NCBI RefSeq assembly: GCF_008728515.1
Contig: NC_044981.1
Location: 94,892,426 to 94,956,425, forward strand
Source of the DNA: Papio anubis
Lineage: Eukaryota; Chordata; Mammalia; Primates; Cercopithecidae
Direction of reading: 5' to 3'
Length of the DNA: 64,000 nucleotides
Shown here: piece after piece, positions 10,961 to 22,010 of the stretch
How positions within the stretch are numbered: position 1 is the first letter of the stretch
How the letters are laid out: each line of letters opens with the position of its first letter
Made by a program: the position numbers and the translations under genes
The notes under the pieces: generated by a model
Seen by the model: only the letters and a program-made list of their open reading frames with translations
Told to the model about the DNA's origin: nothing
The model's database searches: none

Positions 10961-11544
10961 TAGTTTGGTTAAAGGATATACATTTAGAATTTAATAAAAC
11001 AAAGGACCCAATATTCTGTTTCCCCTTTGTGAACTGGTATCTTCTAGACGTTGTTAAAATAGATTCCAATACGAAAAAATTGAACAAAGAGTCTCTTAAT
11101 CAAAAGCCATGTGTAATTCTCCATAGGTTGCCTCAAATAACTCATATATTTGTTCATGTCTGTGCATACTATCATACGTAATGCCATTATTCATTTTAAT
11201 GACAAAGTCATATCAGCGATATACAATCAGGAACAATAGTATTGTTTGTGTTAAGTGCCTCAGTTGAATTAGTGTTTCTCAGATTACTTCTTTCTGTCTC
11301 CTATCCCCTTCTCTCTTCTCCCTGTCACCCACCATTCAACTCTTCTTATCTTGGTGACCACAACTAACTTTGAGCATTATGCTAACGCCACTGGAGGTTT
11401 CTGGGATTCTAACTGAATATTTTGTACCAATTTTTTTTTTTTTTTTTTAAAGATAGGAGGCGTATTCATTTTCTTTAGAACTGAAAGACTCTAGATTGCT
11501 TGAACCTAGTTCGGTTGGGTATTAAACTGTTTTGTTAATCTAAA

Positions 11545-11745
11545 TACCTCAGACAGACCTGGGTTCTAGTCCCGCCTCTGTCACTTACTAGCTTTGCATC
11601 TTGGGCCGTTTTCTCTATTGCCTCAATTTCCTCACTTGTAAAACAGGGCGAAATAAGCAATAGGATAGTTGTGAACATCAAATGAGTTAACGCAGGCCAG
11701 CAGCTTAGATCACACCTGACGCATAGTGAGCTATCAAACGATAGA
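11545..11745 (+). repeat. MIR SINE
   Basis: It follows the MIR layout: ACCTGGGTTCTAGTCCCG, CACTTACTAGCTTTG, CTCAATTTCCTCACTTGTAA, an ATGAGTTAACGCA segment and an AGTGAGC end. Clearly diverged. Confidence 0.8.
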
Positions 11746-12003
11746 TATATTTTTGAAAACCCTAAACTCTAGCAACTCTTTGTGTTTTCATTTGGAAGAT
11801 ATCAACCTAAGGAGATAAGGGTTGACAACCTTATATAACACTAGCATCTTTTTGCAGAACACTCTCCTTGGTTAACTTCTAACCCCCAACTCGCATCAGC
11901 TTCAGTAAATAAAGGCTTTCCATCCTTTTGCTAAGGAGAGACTTCTTTCAGAACTCTTCCTTCTCAGGCCATCTTTCCATTTTAAGCTGAGACAACGGTT
12001 CAA

Positions 12004-12117
12004 ATGGTTCGTAGCGGTCAACTGCGTGGTAAAAAGAATTCTCGTTTGTTTTCACTAAATTTTGAAAAGCTTGGCTGGGCATCGAGGGATGAGCTTAAGC
12101 AGAAGAACGCAGCGGAG
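12004..12117 (+). other. candidate unassigned first exon with open frame and splice donor
   Basis: An ATG at 12004 opens 38 codons that end in GAG exactly at a consensus donor, GAG|GTGAGC (GT at 12118-12119), phase 0. The stretch has more CpGs than its flanks and lies about 190 bases before the CCAAT array at 12305. The peptide (starting MVRSGQLRGKKNSR) resembles nothing I know. It may be part of a noncoding RNA exon, or chance. Confidence 0.25.
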
Positions 12118-12304
12118 GTGAGCGCGTGTGCATGTCTTCCTGAGCCAAGCATAAGCTGCAACTCCGCAGGATTCTACTCTGGGGAAAGTATATTTAATAT
12201 CTAGACTCTGAGGGAAGGACTGGAGTGGCTAGAACTACCGTTTGGCGGAGTTACAGGAGTAGTGATGACACTGCTGGTGGGGTCCTAGAGCCGAGAGGGG
12301 GGTG

Positions 12305-12371
12305 ATTGGTTGAGCCGCGTTACTCCGAGCGCTCCCATTGGTGCATTCCTTGGAGCCAGGGTTGCTATTGG
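12305..12371 (-). promoter_or_regulatory. three phased inverted CCAAT boxes (NF-Y type)
   Basis: ATTGG occurs at 12305-12309, 12337-12341 and 12367-12371, that is CCAAT on the minus strand, with 32- and 30-base spacing. NF-Y target promoters often carry two or three CCAAT boxes about 31-33 bases apart, placing them on one helix face. The sites and spacing are seen directly; binding is inferred. Confidence 0.6.
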
Positions 12372-12496
12372 TGGCGAGTTGGCCACAGCGAAAGAACCCC
12401 AGGCCCCGCGACCGCCTCGGCGTTTGGGCTAGTGCGGCGGCGGCCAGGCGGAGCGGGAGATGAGAGTGAGAGCAGCATCCTGTGGCGCGGCGCCCC

Positions 12497-12547
12497 CTGG
12501 GCTCACAGCCTCGCGCTCTCTGGGCTCACAGCCTCGCGCTCCCTGGG
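12497..12547. repeat. 23-base tandem repeat, about 2.2 copies
   Basis: The unit beginning CTGGGCTCACAGCCTCGCG starts at 12497 and again at 12520, with a partial third start at 12543. The two full copies differ at one base near the end. It sits inside the CpG island. Confidence 0.85.
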
Positions 12548-12930
12548 AACAGGGTTTTCTGGGGTCTGGTTGGGGCAGAGGTGCGGGAGTCTTGCCCCGC
12601 TTAGGTGGACGGTCCAGGCGTCCTGCTGGAGAGAAGGACCGGGGAAGACCCGCGGTGCCCGGCAGGAGGACGGGAGAGTTTCAGGCCTAACGGGTCCTTG
12701 TGGAAACTGCCCGACCCCGCTGTGGAGGGGAGCTGCGGCACCCGCGCGGTGCGCTCTCGCCATCTGCCGCCTTCCCAACGGGAAGAGGGCAGAGGCGCTG
12801 GCGCCAACGCGAGGTCAAGAGTGACCCTTGGCCACCCAGGTGTGAGTTGTGAAGAGAAGGACTCAACAGACGGCGAGGCCAACGTGTTTAGTTCCAGAAG
12901 GAGCGTGGCGCTCGCTCTGGGCTCGGAGGC

Positions 12931-14195
12931 CTCCCTACAAAAGATGAAAGGAGGGCTTCTGTCATCTGCGACTGTAGTTTAATTCAAATTAAGCCGTTGT
13001 ACCACAGACAACTTGTTAATGCCTTTAGCTTGCAAACCCTCCAAGAGTCCTGCAAAAAGGGACCGAAAGTGGGTAGACTACACGTGTACATGTAACTCCT
13101 CTGAAGACACTAACTTTGTTTCAAGTACATTTTAATTATTTAAAGTTTAACGTTTCATGTAAATGGCCAATAAAGACGAAATCTTGAGTTCATTAAAGAA
13201 TATAAAAGTCATAGATTTTTTTGTAATTTGAGTTAAACAGATTAAGAGAAATGTTTAGAAGTAGAGCGAGGAAACTATTAAAAATAAAATAAATATCCAA
13301 ACGTCATGAGCGTTCTCTACTTTTTTCTATCCATATATACTTTTGCATAATTTGATATTGTAAGAAATGGCTATAAATACGAATTTTCTATTCTTAATGC
13401 TGGTAGTGCAGCAGTTTTCCTGGAAGTTACTTTAAGTAGAGAATGATTTAAAATCCAGCGTTTCATGGCAAGTTGTATTTGAGTGGGAGACACTTAAATC
13501 TAGTGATTTGAGTAGAAAGCCTTAGGTGGAAATGTCTTATGTGACAGGAGATATGGTGAAGATAGATGCAATAGCAGATGGCTTTACATAAGAACATAGC
13601 GAAGGTCAAAGATTGTTTTTAATCTATGTTAAATTCCTGGGGAAAAAAAAAGGCAGAAAGATAAGATTCTATACTTGACACTGAGCAGTTGATTCCTGAA
13701 TTGTCACCTTAAGGGAAATGGAGACGTGACCAGGTCAGATTCAAGCTCTCTTGAGGGCATTGGACTGTAGCAGCACACATGTGTGAGCAACAAAATGCTT
13801 TCAGGTATGCTAAAAGTCAATCCAATGAGAAACAAGTCAGCGTAGGATGTCGCATTTTATAAGCTGATTTGTGATTTTTCAGAAAGCATGAGAAAGAAAT
13901 GCCTTAGCAACCAAGAGGATGTAGAGAAAAGAAAATACATCAGAGGGTTTATGGGATAGGCTTTCGGAATTATTTAAAGCTAGCATGCTGAAATGTGATC
14001 TCAGGGTACTGGCGTTGCCATCTATAGGTGTTTGTATATATTCTATGCCCTACATTGGTTTCTAAATCAATTTGTATATTATTGTCTTGAATTAGTAGTT
14101 TGAGACTTCATGATATTTATATGGGCCGATATTCTCCTCATAAAGTGGAAAAAAATAGCTTTGCCTCAAGGTTTCCTTGACAGCACTCATTTAAT
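12931..14195. other. unique intergenic sequence
   Basis: AT-rich, without recognisable genes or repeats apart from short A runs. Confidence 0.5.
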
Positions 14196-14199
14196 TGAA

Positions 14200-14335
14200 T
14201 CTTCATGATCTCATTTAATCTTTATAACAATCTATTTTATAGATAAGGGAAATGGGGCTTGTTTCAATACCAAGCTATAAGTATTCCTAAGATTCATTCC
14301 TAAGTCTACCGTCTCCACTCCACAGCCTCATTCTC
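14200..14335 (-). repeat. MIR-like fragment
   Basis: Weak similarity to the reverse orientation of MIR: ATTTAATCTTTATAACAATC, then TTTTATAGATAAGGGAAATGGGG. Low complexity makes the call uncertain. Confidence 0.4.
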
Positions 14336-14384
14336 AACATACTATTAATGTATGTCCTCTTGTTCTATTTATTTATTTAGGGCT

Positions 14385-14523
14385 CTGTTGTTGTTTGTTT
14401 GTTTTTGAGATGGGTTCTCAATATGTTGCCTAGGCTGGTATGGAACTCCTGCGCTTGAGCCATCCTCTGGTCTCAGCCTCCTGAGTAGCTGAGATTACTA
14501 GGCACATGATACGACACCCAGCC
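14385..14523 (-). mobile_element. free left Alu monomer (FLAM-like)
   Basis: Minus-strand Alu left arm: a T/G-rich tail, GAGATGGGTTCTCAATATG, GGCTGGTATGGAACTCCTG, CTCAGCCTCCTGAGTAGCTG and an end near ACACCCAGCC. Single arm, strongly diverged. Confidence 0.75.
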
Positions 14524-15260
14524 ATATGACCTCTTTAGAACAGTGTCACCTGATGAAAGAAGTTTGCAGAAATTCAATTTGAATCCTTTGTAACTAGATC
14601 CAGTGAATGTTTTATAGGGTGATGATAAAGTGAACTGAAAGATAAGTGGGTTTCCAGGCTTTTTCAGCTGAAACCAGAGTTAAGTTAGAGACCATCTTCG
14701 GCTTGTTATGTATTTGAAGTCGTTTGAATTCTGGTAAATCCCTGCAAGGCTGTGTCCAATCTAGTCTAGGCTTACTTGGTTTTGTTAAACAAAAAGATGT
14801 GTATAAGGATAGATCTAAAATGGCCCACCTGTGATCCTGAGGACCCTGGGAAGGAAGGTGTAATAGTTTGATTCTGTTGAGAATTTCAGGACTATGGTGC
14901 ACAGCCAGAGAATCACCAAATTTCCAAGTCAGTACTTTAAAAAGTTCCCAGTTTCTTAGTATCCCATGGTATTGGAGATCATTTGTGGTGTGATTTATCC
15001 AACGTTCAAACTCTTTTTCACATGTAGCAGGCTGTATTCCTGGAAATCTGGGCTAGGCAGGGGGCAGAGGTGGGGCTGGGGTGGTCTGAAGCTGCTCTAT
15101 TGATGACAGAGCTGAGAGTGATCAGAAAGAGGGAAATACAAGGGCAAACTCAAAACAGAATGCTAGGCACATTGTCATCAGGAAAAAGCCAGGCTGAGGG
15201 AGAATCCCTGCAGACACAAGTTTGCAGAATGGAGCCAAACTTGAATAAGATGGTTGAGAT

Positions 15261-15422
15261 GCTCAGGTGTGGTGGTTCATGCCCATAATTCCAGCACTTT
15301 GGGAGGCCAAAGCAGAAAGATCACTTTGAGGCCAGGAGTTCAAGACCAACCTTGGCAACATAATGAGACTCCTGTATCTACCAAAAAAAAAAAAAAAAAG
15401 AAAAAGAAAAAAAAAAAAAAAG
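15261..15422 (+). mobile_element. Alu left-arm fragment with long A-rich tail
   Basis: It contains TGTGGTGGTTCATGCCC, CAGCACTTTGGGAGGCC and AGTTCAAGACCAACCTTGG, then stops at the middle of a full Alu and runs into an A/G-rich tail (about 15381-15422). Confidence 0.8.
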
Positions 15423-15602
15423 GTTGGTTTTGCATTCTAAATAAGAAATACATTCACATTTTCAAAGACCAAAACGTCTAAATAGGTATCTATCTAGGAG
15501 TCTTAATCCAATCTCATTTCTGTGCACTTCTGTCAACTCAGGTAGTCACCACGGGTAGATGTACCATGAAGCTCACTGTCATGAAATCCTTATATAAGAC
15601 CT

Positions 15603-15951
15603 TGATATGGTCTGGCTGTGTTCCTACCCAAATCTCAACTTGAATTGTGTCTCCTAGAATTCCCAAGTGTTGTAGGTGGGACCCAGGGGGAGGTAATTGA
15701 ATCATGGGGACCAGTTTTTCCCATGCTATTCTCATGATACTGAATAAGTTTCAAGAGAGCTGATGGTTTATCAGGGGTTTCCGCTTTTGCTTCTTCCTCA
15801 TTTTCTCTCTTGCTGCTGCCATAGTAAGAAGTGCCTTTTGCCTCCCGCCATGATTCTGAGGCCTCCTCAGCAACGTGGAACTGTAAGTCCAATTAAACCT
15901 TTTTTTTCTTCCCAGTCTCAGTTATCAGCAGCATGAAAATGGACTAATACA
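15603..15951 (+). mobile_element. solo MaLR LTR (MST/THE1 group)
   Basis: A 349-base LTR that begins TGATATGGTCTGG and ends GGACTAATACA, the usual MaLR borders. It carries the internal GGGAGGTAATTGAATCATGG block and an AATTAAACC region before the end. The flanking five bases are gacct and gaact (4 of 5 match), as expected of a target-site duplication. No internal region is attached, so it is a solo LTR. Subfamily not certain. Confidence 0.85.
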
Positions 15952-16049
15952 GAACTGTACCTAATTCTGTGTTTTATTTCTTAAAGTAGGTCACCCAAAT
16001 TCTATGAATTTCAAAACCAAAAAATCTGGATCTATACTTGTAATCACTT

Positions 16050-16400
16050 ATTTTAGTTTCTTGTATACATCTAATTTTCTTTTTATAAATACAAATATCC
16101 AAGAATGAATATTTTTTTATTTTCTTCCCTGTCTTAAATATTTAATATTCACTCTTCTGTATCCTGCTTTTTATTCAAATTAATATACTCTGGAGAAATT
16201 TTCCATGATAATTCAAAGAGAGCCTCCTCAGTTTTTTTTCTTTTATTGCTACATAATACTGTATTGTGTAGAGGTAGAAAGCTAGATTTAACCAGTTCTC
16301 CTGTTGATGACCTTTGGGTTGTTTTCAATCTTTTATTACCTTAAAGACACTTCAATGAATAACTTGTGTTAGGTGATTTTGCAGGTGGGGTGCAGGTGTA
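16050..16400. repeat. probable ancient LINE (L1M-like) remnant
   Basis: Phrases such as TTTATTGCTACATAATACTG, GACCTTTGGGTTGTTTTCAATC and a following ACTTCAATGAATAAC resemble old L1 3' sequence often seen in mammals. Strand and family not determined. Confidence 0.4.
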
Positions 16401-17599
16401 TTTCAGAAGGTGTTACCACTTTGATTGCAGTGAGGAAAGAGCTATTGAGGACACTGAGCTGGCCAGGATAGTGTCAGAATCAGACCAGCCTCTGGGAGAA
16501 GGATGACTGGCTGACTGTTCAACTGGTCCTTCTCTCCATAGTTGGAAAACTCAGAGTTACCTTTAGCTCTTGATAATACTCTGTACATAGGGAGACAACA
16601 ATGGGGCCTCCACCCATTCTTTTGTTCTCTTCAGAATTTGGCAAAGGATCCTTGGGAGGCCTTAGCTATAGAACTTTACTTCTCCACACCTAGCAATATA
16701 GAAGTCCTAATGTTGGGCTCACATGGGAAAAGAGTATGTTCTCATGCACATGCATTTGAACTTTTAAAGTTTTTTCCTGTGAACACTATCACCAAATTTT
16801 GATTTCCCAATGATGCATATTATTTAAAAATACCTCATGTAAAACCATCTTTGGGATTATGATTCAGACTTGTAACTGGATGACTGGAGCCTGGGCCTAC
16901 GGTAAGTGGCAGGTACTGAGCACAACCCACACCAGCTGTAGAATAGTGACAAGCACTCCAGTAGGGAAACAAATGAATGCAAATGAGATGTACTTGGCCA
17001 TGGAACAAAGATGAAAATGACATTCACTTGTAAATGAGTTTTCTGTGTTTGATGTAAACAGAATGACATGTATTTTGCAGGAAACCTCTATGACCTTCGG
17101 ACAGTTGTTGAATTCATTACATGGAGCTGCACGTGTTTCTGACATTTCATCATTATTAATGTATCTCATGATCTAACAGTCTCTAGGTTTTTAATTTATT
17201 TAGAAGCATTTCCACAATTTTCTGTCCTAGGAGATGATCTTAGAGTTAAGGTGAGATGCTTATCATTGAAAGATTAAATGCCCTGGAACAAAACTTGAAT
17301 CTGACACTTTGCTCTTGGATAAGGAAACAGCTGATCTGACAGAATTCAAGAGCAAGAGGAAGACGATCAACTTCTCAGATTTGCCATTTATAGCTAACCA
17401 TGGTTCCCAGCCTAACCATTTGCTCAAACATTAGATTTAGATTATTGATATGTGGCTTTGCTTTCTGAGCCTTGTACATCTTTTGACCCCATTTAAATCT
17501 TCCCTTTTCTCTATAGCCTTCCCTGACTGTCCCGGCCCAATACTTTAATACATACATTAGAAATAGTAGATATTCAACAAATATTTGAGAATTAGTTGA
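16401..17599. other. unique intergenic sequence
   Basis: No recognisable gene or young repeat. Several short overlapping frames on the minus strand between 16835 and 17169 have no family resemblance. Confidence 0.5.
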
Positions 17600-18330
17600 T
17601 TAAACACCTTTATTTCTTATTCTGAACATTGATGAAGCACTGAGAACCCACTACATGCCAGGCACAGCACTGGCTGGGGACATATGGATGATTAAGATGG
17701 TCTCAAGCCAGGTGCGGTGGCTCACGCCTGTAATCCCAGCACTTCGGGAGGACAAGATGGGCTGATCCATTGAACTCAGGAGTTTTAGACCAACCTGGGC
17801 AACATGGCAAGACCCCATCTTTATCAAAAATAGAAAAAGTTAGTCGGGCATGGTTGTGTGTGCCTGTGGTGCCAGCTACTCAGGAGGCTGAGGTGGGAGC
17901 ATTTCTTCAGCCCAGGAGGTGGAGGTCACACTCTAGCCTGGGTGACAGAGTGAGACTCTGTCTAAAAACAAAACAAAACACAAAACAAAACAAAACAAAA
18001 CAAAACAAAACAGAAAGATTGTCTCAAGCTGCTCATCATGGTCTAGTGGAGGAGGCAAACATAAGAACAGAAATTGATAACACAATGTGGTGGGTGTAGT
18101 AATGGAGATGAAGACAGAGGAAAGGTACCTCCTGAGTCAGAGAAAGAAAGGTGAGGGCAGGGAAGGAGTTATATAGGAAAAGGCTTCCTAGAGGATGCAA
18201 CACCTGAGCTGAGTCTTAAACAAAATGGATAAGAGTCATGTAGGTCATGGTTAAAAGGAGAAGGAAGGACATTTCCAAGAGACAGAATAGCATGAGCATA
18301 GTGAGTGGGGAAGCAGCGTGAATGTATTTG
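17600..18330 (-). repeat. L2 LINE 3' end, split by an AluJ
   Basis: Reverse-oriented L2: CACTACATGCCAGGCACAGC before the Alu; after it, sequence resembling the L2 3' region (TGGTCTAGTGGAGGAGGCAAAC, AAGGCTTCCTAGAGGATG). Diverged. Confidence 0.6.
17707..18015 (+). mobile_element. AluJ/AluS SINE with (AAAAC)n tail
   Basis: Full dimeric Alu with an (AAAAC)n tail. Target-site duplication: AGATGGTCTCAA at 17695-17706 and AGATTGTCTCAA at 18016-18027, one mismatch. It interrupts an older L2. Confidence 0.9.
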
Positions 18331-18421
18331 AGGAATTCCAGGCATTGCAGTGTTACTATGGGGCAGAATGGCAAAGAGGCAGTATTGCTGAGAGATGAGG
18401 ATCCACCTGTGAGGAAGTGTG

Positions 18422-18672
18422 ATGCAGTGGTTAAGAGAGTATGTGGGTTTTGGAGTTCAGTAGAGCTGAGTTTGCATCCTGTCTCTGCATCTTTCTAGCT
18501 GTGAGAATTTGGTGAAACTACTTAGCCTCTATATGCTTCAGTTTACTCATCTGTAAAATGGGAACAACAATGGCATTGTATTTAAAACATTCTTATGAGG
18601 GGTAATTGAAGTAATGTTTGCAAAGTGCTTAACTCAGGTAAACATTAAAAGCATGTTGGCTAATTGTTACTG
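18422..18672 (+). repeat. MIR SINE
   Basis: Nearly complete MIR: GAGTTTGCATCCTGTCTCTGC, TTTCTAGCTGTGAG, CTTCAGTTTACTCATCTGTA, AAATGGGAACAACAATGG, and AAAGTGCTTAACTCAGGTAA near the end. Confidence 0.85.
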
Positions 18673-18714
18673 AGAGACTGGAGAGTTGTGGGGCAGGGTG
18701 CAAGGGGATGAGGG

Positions 18715-18960
18715 GACATAAAGGGAGGGACTCTGGAAGGTTAAAGTTGGCACTAATGGCAGTTTTGCATTGCAAGAGGACTATTTTGGAGACAGGGAGA
18801 CTAGTTAGAAGGCAGTTAAATTCAGCATTTCAGGTGACAGATGATGAGGGATAGTGGTAACAGGGATGGAGAGGAGAGGATAGAGTTAAATATTTAGGAG
18901 GTAACATTGATGGGATTTTGTTACTGTGTGGAGGAATGTGAGAAAGAGTAAGGAGTCTAG
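18715..18960 (-). repeat. possible L2 remnant
   Basis: Segments such as GGGAGACTAGTTAGAAGGC and GGTGACAGATGATGAGG match the order found upstream of L2 3' ends in reverse orientation. Weak. Confidence 0.4.
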
Positions 18961-19424
18961 CATATTAATGACAAGACAGGTATAATATTCTCAGTAGTTT
19001 TGAACTGTGTTGATCACTATTGGCAAATGCACTGTAGGTCAAGATGATCTTAGAGGTGTTTGGTTTTGTTGGGAAATAAAACCTTAAAAAGAAATTAAAA
19101 GACCAATATATTTAAATGTATAGACAACAAAAGTTTATATTATCCCTCCATACAAACAAAACAAAAGTAAAGTGAAATAATGATAATACAGCCTAAGAAA
19201 AATAATAGCTTTGCCAAGAATAGAAGGTAATAGTGATATGTAAATAGTTCACTAAAATTTATGAGAAGGCGTCATGATTCCAATAGATAAATAGCAAATT
19301 ATAAGAATTAACCATTTTAATTATACTTTCAAATTCTGGCTCTCTAAGGTCAGCCAGCTAGGTTTCATGTTCAAATATCATTGTCAAGTACTTCCTGTGA
19401 TTTTGTTTGAAAAAAAAATTCTGA

Positions 19425-19718
19425 GGCTGAGTGCAGTGGCTCACGCCTGTAATCCTAGTACTTTGGGAGGATCACATGAGGTCAGGAGTTCAAGACCAGC
19501 CTGACCAACATGGCAAAACCCTGTCTCTACTAAAAATACAAAAATTAGCCAGGCATGGTGGCATGTGTCTGTAGTCCCAGCTACTTGGGAGGCTGAGGCG
19601 GGAGAATAGCTTGAACCAGGAGGCAGAAGTTGCAGTGAGCCGAGATCACACCATTGCATTCCAGCCTGGGTGACAGAGCAAGAGAAAAAAATCCTCTCAA
19701 AAAAAAAAAAAAAAAAAA
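19425..19718 (+). mobile_element. AluS SINE
   Basis: Dimeric Alu with a small deletion in the left arm after CACTTTGGGAGG. The flanks AATTCTGA before and AATCCTGA after the A tail are a likely target-site duplication. Confidence 0.9.
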
Positions 19719-20047
19719 TCCTGAATAAGCTTTAAAAAAATTAACCAAGTTGCCAATAAACAAAGATGTAAACATCCTTATATATAAAAATTTGATAAAA
19801 ATATAAGAAAATGCTAGTAATGGTCTGAAATTGACACACACACATTTTGCTGATGTCACTAAAACCATTTGTCCAGCAACGTAGAAAACTTTTGCCAGGG
19901 ACATATATATACATATATTTTTTGTTTGCTGTGAAATTATAGTACTGTGGTCATGGAAGAAAATGTTCTTGAGGCACACTACACTATTAAAGGATAATAT
20001 GTCAGAATGACTAAGATGTACTTTAAAAGATTTCAGCAAAGAAAAAA

Positions 20048-21725
20048 CACTGCTCAAGGAAGTAAGAGAGGACACAAACAAATGGAAAAACATTCCATGC
20101 TCATGGATAGGAACAATCAATATCGTGAAAATGGCCATACTGCCCAAAGTAATTTATAGATTCAATGCTATCCCCATCAAGCTATCATTGACTTTCTTCA
20201 CAGAATTAGAAAAAACTACTCTAAATTTCATATGGAACTGAAAAAGAGTCCGTGTAGCCAAGACAATCCTAAGCAAAAAGAACAAAGCTGTAAGCATGAT
20301 GCTATCTGACTTCAAACTATACTACTAGGCTACAGTAACCAAAACAACATGGTACTGGTATCAAAACAGATATATAGACCAATGGAACAGAGTAAAGGCC
20401 TCAGAAATAATGTCGCACATCTACAACCATCTGATGTTTGACAAACCTGACAAAAAAGCAATCGAGAAAGGATTTCCTATTTAATAAATGGCATTGGGAA
20501 AACTGGCTAGCCATACGCAGAAAACTGAAACTGGATCCCTTCCTTATACCTTATACAAAAATTAACTCAAGATGGATTAAAGACTTAAATGTAAGACCTA
20601 AAACCATAAAAACCCTAGAAGAAAACCTAGGTAATACCATTCAGGACATAGGCATGGGCAGAGCCTTCATGACTAAAACACAAAAAGCAATGGCAAGAAA
20701 AGTCAAAATTGACAAATGGGATCTAATTAAACTAAAGAGCTTCTGCACAGCAAAAGAAACTATCATCAGAGTGAATGGGCAACCTACAGAATGGGAGAAA
20801 ATATTTACAATGTATCCATCTGAAAAAGGGCTAATATCCAGAATCTACAAAGAACTTAAACAAATTTACAAGAAAAAAACAAACAACCCCATCAAAAAGT
20901 GGGCAAAGGATATGAACAGACACTTCTCAAAAGAAGACATTTATGTGATCAACAAACATATTAAAAATAGTTCATCATCACTGGTCATTAGAGAAATGCA
21001 ATTCAAAACCACAATGACATATCATCTCATGCCATGTAGAATGGCGATCATTAAAAAGTCAGGAAGCAAGAGATGCTGGAGAGGATGTGGAGAAATAGAA
21101 ATGTTTTTACACTGTTGGTGGGAGTGTAAACTAGTTCAACCATTGTGGAAGACAGTGTGGCGATTCCTCAAGGATCTAGAACCAGAAATACCATTTGACC
21201 CAGCAATCCCATTACTGGGTATATACCCAAAAGATTATAAATCATTCTACTATAAAGACACATGCACACGTATGTTTATTGCAGCACTGTTCACAATAGC
21301 AAAGACTTGAAACCAACCCAAATCCCCTTCAGTGATAGACTGGATAAAGAAAATGTGGTACACAGACACCATGGAATACTATGTAGTCATAAAAAGGATG
21401 AGTTCCTTCCCTTTGCAGGGACATGGATGAAGCTGGAAACCATCATCTTCAGCAAACTAACACAGGAACAGAAAACCAAACACTGCATATCCTCACTCCT
21501 AAGTGGGAGTTGAACAATGAGAACACATGGACACAGGGAGGGGAGCATCACACACTGGGGTCCGTTGGGGGTTGGGGGCTAGGGGAGGGATAGCATTAGA
21601 AGAAATACCTAATGTAGATGACGGATTGATGGGTGCAGCAAACTACCATGGCACGTGTATACCTATGTAACAAACCTGCATGTTCTGCACAGGTATCCCA
21701 GAACTTAAGGTATAATAATAATAAA
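20048..21725 (+). mobile_element. 5'-truncated L1PA LINE (ORF2 end, 3' UTR, A-rich tail)
   Basis: About 1.7 kb of primate L1. It contains the end of ORF2, whose peptide (20438-21310) includes RWIKDLNVRPKTIKTLEEN, EWEKIFTMYPSEKGLISRIY and DPAIPLLGIYPKDYKSFYYK. The frame stops early (TGA after IAKT) and lacks the reverse transcriptase domain because of 5' truncation. The 3' UTR includes the G-rich run near 21561-21590 and ends in an ATAATAATAAAAG tail. Flanks AGCAAAGAAAAA (20036 on) and AGCAAAAAAAATT (21726 on) are a probable target-site duplication. It cannot move by itself. It is younger than the inverted repeat it interrupts. Confidence 0.92.
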
Positions 21726-21869
21726 AGCAAAAAAAATTGTTAATAATTACTGAACACAGGTGACAAAACTAGACTTACTAAAGTAAAAACAAAAAGAGCA
21801 ATGTAGTGCGCATGAGAATATGCAGTCTAGTACAACTACTTTCATGTTTTGCATATTATTTTCCAGTCG

Positions 21870-22010
21870 TAAATAAAAACATATTTATGTTTATATATTA
21901 TATATTTATACATTTTTATTGTATTATATATTTTATTATACATATTTATATGTTTTTATTATATAACCATAATATGTAATAAAATTATGTAACTATAAAT
22001 ATGTACATAT
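21870..22010. repeat. AT-rich low-complexity sequence
   Basis: Almost only A and T, with repeated TATATTTATA-like units. It lies in the loop of the inverted repeat. Confidence 0.8.

Larger units (their letters stand above)
12240..12930. promoter_or_regulatory. isolated CpG island with promoter-like features
   Basis: A CpG-rich, GC-rich block of about 700 bases with sharp contrast to AT-rich sequence on both sides. It contains three inverted CCAAT boxes at its left side, a 23-base tandem duplication (12497-12547) and a possible plus-strand donor at 12839/12840 (CCCAG|GTGTGAGT). No known coding gene starts here; several overlapping open frames on both strands are explained by GC content. A bidirectional or noncoding-RNA promoter, or a distal enhancer island of PRDM13, would fit. 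Confidence 0.6.

Noticed and set aside
12306..12982. Several overlapping frames of 75-172 codons in the CpG island
   Set aside because: They occur in many frames on both strands and are low-complexity Arg/Pro/Gly-rich, as expected from GC content alone.
19441..20147. Minus-strand frames with phrases such as LSPRLECNGVISAHC
   Set aside because: These are translations of Alu sequence; the same phrases recur at every Alu in the window.
20438..21310. 290-codon plus-strand frame
   Set aside because: It is the C-terminal part of L1 ORF2 in a 5'-truncated element, not a host gene.
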